Shown here: positions 56,173-64,000 of the stretch, piece after piece
Layout of the letters: each line of letters starts with the position of its first letter
Numbering within the stretch: the first letter of the stretch is position 1
NCBI GenBank assembly: GCA_017506865.1
Contig: JAFCMP010000149.1
Location: 98,690 to 162,689 of the forward strand
DNA from: Tribonema minus
Lineage: Eukaryota; Sar; Xanthophyceae; Tribonematales; Tribonemataceae
DNA length: 64,000 bases
Direction: 5' to 3'
Translations under genes and position numbers: made by a program
Notes under the pieces: generated by a model
Database searches by the model: none
What the model saw: the letters and a program-made list of their open reading frames with translations, nothing else
What the model was told of the DNA's origin: nothing

Positions 56173-59100
56173 ATGGTGCTGAGCACAGCACAGCAGATCC
56201 ACAGTTTGCTCGAGAAGACCAGCGACTGGGACAAGGTGAGAGCTGCAAGGCACGGACGATCTTGCATCGCCAGATAGACCCCACCTGGGTCATCTGAACT
56301 CCTCGTCGCGACCAGCTCCGCTGCGGATCCAACATCGTTCGAGCTTTAAGTTCCCGTGCGAGCCTAGTTCACAGTTGCCGGGCCGACGCTAATGCGCCTA
56401 TGTGTAATGTGAAGCAGATCGTTTGCAGTCCGACTCTCCATCGTCAGCCTCCTTCTCGACTCTGACATCACAAGTTGAACATGCCAGCACTTTACACTCA
56501 CCAGAGAACGCCAAGCCGCGCCGTGGAGAAACCGGGCTTAGGTGGGCAGCCTCACCCCATCAAATTCTTTGGTCAAGATAGTAAGGCATATATGTCCATT
56601 GAATTTTGTATCATTTGCAGCACGTGTGACCTGTACATATATGCACTTTTCATTTATAAAACTCTCCGATGATGGCCCATGACCCATGCAGATTGCACGT
56701 GTCTTGCCACTGGCACACCAGCAGACATTCCTTGCTGCAAGTGCTGCGCGTGAAGCTGCAGGTTACGCCGCGTGGCAACGTTGCCATATGACATCAACTT
56801 TCCATTGACCACATTGCAGCCTGATTGAGAGGAGGTTATGTTGCGCGACCGCGCCCCACATTTTGCAGTGCGAGGGTGCCTATGTAGGTCACATGCAGCT
56901 AGAGCCAGACTGCGTCGGCAATGCGGCAGGATGTCACGTACCCCCCAAAGTCCATAATTTCTGTAGACACAGCAATCGGAGCTGGCCGCCACTCAAGGCA
57001 CTCGCCAGCAAGAAGCTGGGTAGAAGGTTTCGCAGTGCAGCGACAGTGACCAGCATGCCCGCCCGCGCGTACATCAAGCACCGCGCCACAAGCCAGTGGC
57101 TGTACACTGCTGCGTCTCGTACCACTCAAAGTCCATCGGTGCTGGGGTGTACAGGAAGCAGACTTGGAGCTGTGGCCGCCGTCTCTAGGCTAGGCGCTCG
57201 CCATCAAGAGACTGGGTGGAACGTTTCGCAGTGCAGCGACAGCAGCATGCCTGCCCGCTCTGCCATCAAGCGTCGCCCGCGAGCCTGCGGCTGAGCGCTG
57301 CTGCGTCGCCTCCACGCCACCGCCGCCGCCGCCACGCAGGATGAGCGGTACATGGCGACGTCCGACCTGTGCACGGAGCTGCAGAAGGACGTGAAGATTG
57401 AGCCGCAGCTGGAGCGCCGCGTGTGCGCGGCGGTGCTCAAGCAGCTTGACGACTCATCCAACGACGTCCAGGGCATCGCCGTCAAGTGCCTCGGCATCCT
57501 GCTCAAGAAGGTGCAGGAGGCGCAGGTAAGGAGGCCTAACTTCAACTTCATCTTCAACTGTGGTTTCGATGATTTTTCCCGGTGTGCCGAAATGTGTGGC
57601 GTGACGAGACTGGCTGTGGAGGCGGGTGTGAAGCGGTAATGGTTCCGCGGCAGCGATATGCCTGTCCCTTCATTCGGGAGCGTCTTTCGTTGTGCTTCAG
57701 AATTGGGTCCACGTCCCCCTGCCCCAGCCTGCCCGCCATGCTAGTGCTCACCCCGCCGGCGCACTCATTTTGCCCAGACGCGCATCGCGCGCCCAATCAG
57801 AGTAGCTGACACCGCCCTCACGCCGCAACTAACACGTACCCCCCCCCCCCCCCCCCCCCAAAATACCCCTCACACACAGCACCGCATGCGCGCCGCACCA
57901 CCCACCCTCAGCTCTTTAACTTAAACCATGTACCTCAACTCCGCCCCCAAGGTGGGCGAGATCTGCGACAAGCTCTGCACGCTCATCCTGGAGGGCAAGC
58001 CGGAGCTGCGCGACATCTACTCCATAGGCCTCAAGACGCTCATATCGGACGTGCCGGACGCGACGGGGCCGTCTGTGGCGAAGCGGCTCACGGCGCGCCT
58101 GCTCGGCGGCGTGCAGAAGGAGGAGGCCAAGCTGGAGTGCCTCGACAACCTGACGGATCTCATGCGGCGCTTCGGGCACGAGGTGCGCGAGCAATCAACC
58201 TTGAACCTACTGATTTGAACACCTAGCGGCTTGTTGAGCACTGTGATGGAGTGCCTGGACAACCTCACGGGTCTGATGCGGCGCTTCGGGCACGATGTGA
58301 GCGGGGCTTTGGCCGGGGTTGTGGTTAGCTGACTCTAGACCTAACTTCAATACTCTGCCGCTTGTCGAGCGCCTGCGACTGGAATGCCTCCAGGGACAGA
58401 CTGACACATCTGATGCGGCGCTTCAGGCAGGAGGGGAAAGCGGCAGCGCCTGTGCCTAGGCCGCGTCGCTGAGCACTGTTCTGGTGGCGCCTCGGGCACG
58501 CAGTGAAGGGCCGGCGGCATAAACTTGAGGGTTAGCCAATCTAAATTATGACCCTTGTCCTCGACGGGCCGTTGGGCACTGCGATTGCGGGGGCGTCCAG
58601 ACAGCGTCACATGGGGATGCCACAGCAAGCCGCGTACGAGGGGCGGCGGCGCCTCCCTTGTGCGGTATCGTGCTGCTGGTGGCGCTTTGGGCACGACCGG
58701 AATTGCCGGCGCAAGGCTTGTGGATAGCTGAGTACCCCAGCCGTGTGCTTGTGAAAGCGCCCACATGAGAGACCGCCTCCGGAAGCCGCGCGGCGCCGTC
58801 GGCGCTGAGCGCTGCTGTTCTTGTGTTGAGCGCTGCTCTTGCGCGGGCAGCCGGCTGGCCGGGGGCGGGGTGGGCGCTGCGGGTATGCGGCGCGGGAGTG
58901 ACAGCTGTCGGTGCAGCAGGCGGAGCGCTGGCGCGCTACGTGCATCCGGAGGCGGCTGCTGATGGCCCAGCGCGGCCTTGCGCAGCGGAGCCGAGTGCTG
59001 CGCTGCGGGGCAGGGTTCAGGGCCCCGACAACGTACTCGAGCACTCTCTGTGCATGCCCCTATAAGGTGTGCACGTAGGCTGTGGTGCTGAAGCTTTTGC

Positions 59101-62100
59101 CGCCAATGCCACCTGCATCTGGGCCGTGCTCTGCGCCAATGCCTTCTTCGACATCAGGACTGCAGCGTGTGGCGTGGCGCCGTGGCGGTGGAGGCATGCC
59201 AGCGATGGCCGTCCACGTGGCGCCGCAGCTCCACTCGCCAGGTGGAGCCCGAGCACAACAGTGCCACACCTTGACTCACAAGAAGCACCGCATTTGCAGG
59301 CCTCATGTGCAAGCTTCCCCCACCTCAACAGAATGACTTTCCTCTTACCTGAACGACAACGCCGCTGCCGCTGCCGTCGCCGCTGCCGCTGACGTCGCCG
59401 CTGCTGCCACCGCTGCCGCCGCTCTGCGCGCCAGGTGGAGCCCGAGCACAACAGGGTCATCGAGGCCCTGCTGGTGCAGCTGGGGCAAGAGCGTGCCGTC
59501 GTGCGCAAGCGCGCGACGGCGTGCCTCGGCTCCATCGCGGTGGTCCTCTCGGACGCGCTGCTCAACAAGCTCGTCGTCCACCTGCTCGCGCAGATCAAGG
59601 GCAGCGACCGCGCGGACATCGTGCGCACGCTCATCCAGGTGGGGGCGCGGGAACGCGCGTGAGCGCTGCCGCAGCTGCTGCCGTAGCTGTTGCGCCGTGT
59701 GCGTGTTTTTTGGGCAGCGCGTCGTGTGTCGTGCTTTCCTGAGTGCGTGGTTCTGGGCGCGCGTGCGCTGCTGTCGCCGCCGCCGCTCGCGCCGCGTACC
59801 GCGGTTGCCTGCGCGTCGCATCGTGGTCCTGATACACACACACACACACCATCTCCCCTAACATACCCTCGCCCCCCATCCTGCCATGAACTCTTGCGTG
59901 TGAGCAGGCTGTCGGCACGATGAGCCGCACCACACGGTTTCAGCTTGAGATACATACCCCCTCCTTTCCACTCATACGTCCCCCTCCCCCCCCTCCCCCG
60001 CAAACACACACCCCGCCTCCCCTGCCCACTCCTGCGCGTGCGCGCAGGCCATCGGCACGATCAGCCGCACCGTGGGGTTCCGCCTGGGGCGCCACCTGGA
60101 TGCCATTGTGCCGCTGTTCCTCAAGTTCATCGGCGACATGGACGACGAGGACATGCACACGGAAGCCGCCAGCGAGCTGCGCGACAACTGCTTCCAGGGG
60201 TTTGAGTCGTTCGTCCTGCGCTGCCCGCGCGAGGTGACGCCGGTGAGTCGCCGCTTGCTTGAAGTCGTCTGGTGAAGTTCATCCCGCATCCTGAAGTTCA
60301 CTGTCGTGTGATGTTGCGCACGGAGGCCGCCAGCGAGCTGCGCGACAACTGCTTCCAGGGGTTTGAGTCGTTCGTCCTGCGCTGCCCGCGCGAGGTGACG
60401 CCGGTGAGTCGCCGCTTGAAGTTGTCTGGTGAAGTTGATGTTGTCCGGTGACGCGCCAGCAGAGGGGACGTAGAGACGAAATGACGCCGGTGTGTCACCC
60501 CTTGAAGTTGTCTGGTGAAGTTCATTCCGCATCTTGAAGTTCATTGTCGTGTGATGTTGCGCGTTTCCTGCGGGCTTCGGCGGCATTGTTACTGCGGCGC
60601 TCGATCTTACGGGAAGACTCACACTGTACGCTACTCAAGCACGTTACGTCGATGACGCATTCGGCGATGCATCGCTTGCGCAGTGCACTCACTGACAGCT
60701 GCCATTCTCCACGGCGATGGCTGCGTGTTTTTTCCCTCTCACAGGCGGACACTGGTTTGAGTAGGGTTAGCTCACTTAAGCTATATATATACGCATACTC
60801 ATCCCCTGCGATGTGTGCTTGGTGACGAGCGCGCAGCACCTGGACAAGATCCTGGAGGTGGTACTGCGCTTTGCGCGCGACGACTACAGCTATGACAGCG
60901 ACGGCATCGACGCGTATGAGGGCGCACACTGGTCTGTGTAGGTTTAGGTGACTACAGCTACATTCATGTGTTCACTTGCTTAACCCCTGCGACGTATGCT
61001 CGATCGCAACGCCAAACAGCACCTGGACAAGATCCTGGACGTGGTGCTGCGGTTCGCGCGCTACGACCCCAACTACAGCTACGACAGCGACGACGTGGAC
61101 GCGGAGGTGGGCGGCGGCCAGCAGGAGGAGGAGGAGGACTTCATGGAGGACGATTTTGGGGGCGGCTCTGACGATGACGACACCAGCTGGAAGGTAATAC
61201 TTCAACTAGTACTTCAACAGTCTACGTGAGGCATGTATGTGTGTATATTGGCAAGGAGGAGGAGGAGGAGGTCTTGGTGGAGGTCGATTTTGGGGGCGGC
61301 TCGGATGATGATGACACCAGCTGGAAGGTAATACTTCTAACACTAAGTATACGCGGGATATGTATGTGTATAGTCTAAGCGACTTCAACACTATACGTGG
61401 GGTCTGTGTGTATAAGAGGGGGACGAGGGGCACTTTATAGAGGACGACTTTGGGGGTGGCTCGGATGATGACGACACCAGCTGGAAGGTAATATTTCAAA
61501 TAATACTTCAACAGTCTACGTGGGGTATATTTGTGTACAGGCGACTCAACAATATACGTGGAAATGTATGTGTAAAGGCGGGGAGGAGGAGGAGGACGAC
61601 TTTATGGAGGACGATTTTGGGGGCGGCTCGGATGATGACGACACCAGCTGGAAGGTGATGCGATCTTTTGATTCATTTCCGTGGTACTTCAACTAATACT
61701 TTAATCGTATAAGTGGGGTATGTGTATATTGGCGAGGAGGAGAAGGAGGAGGAGGAGGACTTCATGGGGGGGGACGACTTTGGGGGCGGCTCTGATGATG
61801 ACGACACCAGCTGGAAGGTGATAATTTAACCAATACTTCAACGGTATACGTGAGGCATGTATGTGTGTATATTGGCAAGGAGGAGGAGGAGGAGGACTTT
61901 ATGGAGGTGTTTTTGGGGGCGGCTCTGACCAGCTGGAAGGTGTTACTTCAGCTTATACTTCAACATCTATGTGGGGTATGTGTGTGTATCATACAGGCAA
62001 CTTCAACACTGTATGTGGGGAATGCATATGTATAGGCGGGGAGGAGGAGGAGGAGGAGTTTACGGAGGACGATTTTGGGGGAAGCTCTGATGATGACGGC

Positions 62101-64000
62101 ACCAGCTGGAAGGTACTGCTTCAACTAATACTTCAACATTGTACATGTATCTGTCACCAAAGCACAAACAAGTATCAATTGGTTGCTGGTTCTTATGTAC
62201 CTTGAGGTATCGTAGCAACAAATAACTCGAAGTAGTACTGGCATTATAAATACAGCTTTGGAGGAGGACGAGGGGGACTTCATGAGGGATGAGGTTGGGG
62301 GCGACTCAGATGATGACGACAACAGCTGGAAGATACCACTGACATAACAAGTATGCAATGCTGCTCATCACTCTGTGGTACTTCAAGTATACCACTCCTG
62401 AATGAGTGTTGTGTATTCGGTTTGACCCACTGACCCTGACCTCCTTTTTGCTGCGCCGCCGCCGCCGTAGGTGCGCCGCAGCGCGCTGCGCGTCGTGCGC
62501 GCGATCGTGACAACGCGCACGGAGCGGCTGGAGTGGCTGTGCGGCTCGTGTTGCGACGTGCTCGTCTCCAGGTTCAAGGTCGGTGACGTGCCTGGTGCAA
62601 CTTGAAGTTTGTTTAGGATCGTCCTGGCGTGTTTTGGCAGACCGACTGCGCCATTGTGACGATGCTGCTCGTATTGTATGTGAGTCATGATTATGTATGC
62701 GCACACAGGCTGCATGCGTTGACTCTTGCGGAGCCGGCACTCAGTAACTCCCGCTCTGCGGGAGTTGCTGCTCCTCCCCATGTCTTGCGGGCAAGATGCC
62801 CATAATTCGCGCATCGTTTGTGCATCAGCAGTTGCCTCGCATGAGTTTGTTCAAAGGAAAATGCCGGGCGGCTTGACCCCCAGCAGCGTAGGTGCATGCA
62901 CAGTTTCGCTGCTGCTGTTGCCGCTGCTGCTGCGCAGCTCGCCAACGCTGTCCGCTACCACATGCGGCAGCACTCAAGCGCCTGAACTATGCTCCAGTCG
63001 CAACTTCAACAGCCCTACAAACGCGTAGTCTGCATCATCCGCTGATGTTTGGCATGATTGGCCTGCAAGCGTCGAGTGTCCACGCTGACCCACTCGCCAA
63101 CGTGCCTGCGTGCACACGCATCCTCTGTCCGCTTTGACACTGGTCACTGTGCGCTGCGTGCACAAGCGTCCATTGTCACTGCTGACACTTGTCAACGTGG
63201 TTGCTTGCGAGCGCAGGAGCGTGAGGAGAACGTGCGCGTGGACGTCTTTGGCTGCTTCACCAGCCTGCTGGAGGCAGCCGGCGCGCAGGATGCGCGGCAG
63301 CGGCAGGCGGTGCGTCACCTTTGGTGTTATGGTGCCCCGTGTGCGCTTGTGCGCGCGCAGTAGTGCCCTCGCGGCGCACCGTCACGAGCGCTTGCAGTCC
63401 TATGGCGCATGAGGGGACTCACGCGCACGGGCATCAGCGAGCGGAGCGCCGCGCTGAGCACTGCTTTCGTGGCGTGTTGCGATGCGTGGGCGCGGTGCTG
63501 AGCGCGTCGCGCGTTTGCAAGGGGGGCTGCGTAGCATGCGCGCGCCAGCACCAGCTCTCAGCTTGTGCTGGATTGCGCAGAGACAGTGCTGCCGCTGTGT
63601 CTCGAATGCGCGCCTGTGCTGGACACTGCTTGCGCGAACGCATGCGCGCCGCAGTACCACGTGCCACATGCACGCGCACACACGCACACGGGCGCGCAGC
63701 GGCAGCTACTGCAAGCCCTTCTCTTGCGTCATGCGACATCCCCCTACGCGCTCCAGCTCTTCCGAGAGATCCCAGCCTCGCTGTTGCGCGCGCTAACCCT
63801 AACCCTAACCCTAGGAGTGGCAGTGCTTGCGTGTGCGACAAGGTGCGCCAATGCCTTCATGCCGCAGGCTCCGCGGTCATTTGCAGCAGCTACAGCTCGG
63901 TCATGTAGCAGCTACACAGGACAGCGCCGCCACATGTCTGACGGGGGCGGCGAAGGCGAGGCGGCGCATAATTGTTGCTCATCGCAATGGTGTTGCCTAA
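56173..64000 (+). CDS. CAND1: CAND1, cullin-associated NEDD8-dissociated protein, 5' part
   Basis: CAND1 is a HEAT-repeat solenoid that wraps unneddylated cullins and exchanges their substrate receptors. Exons 56173-56235, 57340-57525, 57952-58182, 59435-59638, 60048-60242, 61020-61193, 62471-62578 and 63217-63309 all join in phase 0 for 418 codons; the gene runs off the window. Matches in order: [131 protein letters not shown], an acidic loop ([27 protein letters not shown]) and [16 protein letters not shown]. These follow the animal protein in order and spacing, so the model is sound. The remaining two thirds are missing; 63310-64000 shows no certain exon. Confidence 0.93.
56236..57339 (+). 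repeat. CAND1 intron 1 with a tandem duplicated segment
   Basis: Two copies of a segment of about 90 bp lie at about 56997-57080 and 57187-57275, spacing about 190 bp. They share GGTTTCGCAGTGCAGCGACA/ACGTTTCGCAGTGCAGCGACA and AGCATGCC(C/T)GCCCGC followed by ATCAAGC. These do not match the flanking exons, so they are a plain tandem duplication rather than an echo. Confidence 0.75.
58183..59434 (+). repeat. CAND1 intron 3 with echoes of both neighbouring exons
   Basis: Donor-side copies of exon 3 (GAGTGCCTGGACAACCTCAC, then TGATGCGGCGCTTCGGGCAC) lie at about 58245-58300 and 58383-58440, with shorter remnants near 58487 and 58679. On the other side, CCAGGTGGAGCCCGAGCACA at about 59239 repeats the exon 4 acceptor junction at 59431. 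One copy at 58245-58298 is almost perfect. Confidence 0.9.
59639..60047 (+). repeat. CAND1 intron 4 with acceptor echo
   Basis: GAGCAGGCTGTCGGCACGAT, then GAGCCGCACCACACGGTTTC, at about 59904-59942 repeats the exon 5 start (GCGCAGGCCATCGGCACGAT, then CAGCCGCACCGTGGGGTTCC) at 60042. Spacing is about 138 bp. A CACACA run and C-rich stretch lie between. Confidence 0.88.
60243..61019 (+). repeat. CAND1 intron 5 with echoes of both neighbouring exons
   Basis: A virtually exact copy of the last 80 bases of exon 5 plus the donor and 20 intron bases lies at about 60318-60425 (functional 60161-60265). A third donor fragment is near 60482. A copy of the first 100 bases of exon 6, diverged by several substitutions and with its own GCGCAG acceptor, lies at about 60830-60935 (functional 61014-61100). 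Confidence 0.93.
61194..62470 (+). repeat. Seven-fold echo of the CAND1 acidic-loop exon end
   Basis: Copies of the exon 6 3' end (GAGGAGGACTT, ATGGAGGACGATTTTGGGGG, CGGCTC, GATGACGACACCAGCTGGAA, then GGT) end at about 61327, 61485, 61654, 61817, 61939, 62112 and 62332. The functional one ends at 61193. Spacing is 122-220 bp. All but the last keep the AAG|GT donor, and most keep the acidic reading frame over the final 15-20 codons. Intervening sequence is built of TACTTCAAC and ATACGTGGGGTATGT units. Confidence 0.95.
63310..64000 (+). other. CAND1 intron 8 or unresolved sequence to window end
   Basis: Begins with a GTGCGT donor. Contains GCGCTGAGCACTGC-type motifs, a CGCACACACGCACACGGGCG stretch and a telomere-like CCCTAA tract at 63792-63814. 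A GCCGCAG acceptor-like site lies near 63867, but the following frame soon stops and no CAND1 motif is recognised. Confidence 0.4.
63792..63814. repeat. Interstitial telomere-like tract
   Basis: Four CTAACC units downstream of the last assigned CAND1 exon. Similar two- to four-unit tracts occur near 519, 20122, 20257, 30647 and 36719. Confidence 0.85.

Noticed and set aside
59017-60009. 330-residue minus-strand frame
   Set aside because: Antisense to CAND1 exon 4 and its introns; low-complexity Arg/Gln/Ser sequence.
60830-60935. Alternative first half of CAND1 exon 6
   Set aside because: It matches the exon start but the frame soon leaves the family pattern (YEGAHWSV, stop) and lacks the acidic loop; 61020-61193 fits better.
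1-64000. tRNA, rRNA or other structured RNA genes
   Set aside because: None was recognised by eye; a covariance-model scan would be needed, so absence is not claimed firmly.

Overview
This is nuclear DNA from a eukaryotic alga. Its genes have many small, GC-rich exons split by longer introns with GT-AG (twice GC-AG) borders, and there is no operon structure. Two proteins begin with a signal peptide followed by a transit-peptide-like stretch: a phosphoglycerate mutase and a plastid fibrillin whose presumed cleavage region is SYSFVVPA. That pattern is typical of algae with complex (secondary) plastids. With very GC-rich exons and TTAGGG-type telomere-like tracts inside introns, a haptophyte or similar alga is the best inference; the exact taxon cannot be fixed from this window.

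Layout, left to right. 1-1870 (+): 3' part of a ZNF598/Hel2-like ubiquitin ligase. 2992-4615 (+): F-box-like/ankyrin-like gene with an apparent frameshift. 6979-13564 (-): cofactor-dependent phosphoglycerate mutase in 8 exons. 14503-21509 (+): 758-residue kelch-repeat protein in 7 exons. 23470-23557 (-): orphan terminal exon. 25455-27825 (-): unrecognised helical protein. 29019 to about 36522 (-): acid-sphingomyelinase-like phosphodiesterase. 38022-43827 (+): PAP/fibrillin in 8 exons. 44953-50493 (-): class II histone deacetylase. 51340-53918 (+): the U5 snRNP protein DIM1/TXNL4A in 3 exons. 54213-55879 (-): probable proteasome assembly chaperone 1. 56173 to the window end (+): CAND1, incomplete. 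Divergent neighbours share short intergenic regions (for example 293 bp between the proteasome chaperone and CAND1). The genes are unrelated in function, mostly housekeeping: ribosome quality control, splicing, proteasome assembly, cullin-ligase exchange, chromatin, carbon and lipid metabolism.

The most unusual signal is in the introns. In at least seven of the genes, introns contain several imperfect tandem copies of the adjacent exon-intron junction: the last 20-80 bases of the upstream exon plus its donor site, or the acceptor site plus the first 20-80 bases of the downstream exon. I call these junction echoes. Up to seven copies lie in one intron (the CAND1 acidic-loop exon), and in the fibrillin intron they form a higher-order array of about 325 bp. 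Almost every intron over 500 bp in the phosphoglycerate mutase, kelch, sphingomyelinase, fibrillin, deacetylase and CAND1 genes has them. This suggests that introns here are born or grow by repeated local duplication across splice junctions.

Other points are a 25-nt microexon carrying the catalytic histidine of phosphoglycerate mutase, a 522-bp MITE with TA target duplications in a DIM1 intron, a dispersed repeat of about 170 bp shared by two unrelated genes, and perfect hairpins near 25.1-25.2 kb. All exon models are hand-built from frame, splice-site consensus and remembered family motifs; no alignment or database search was run.
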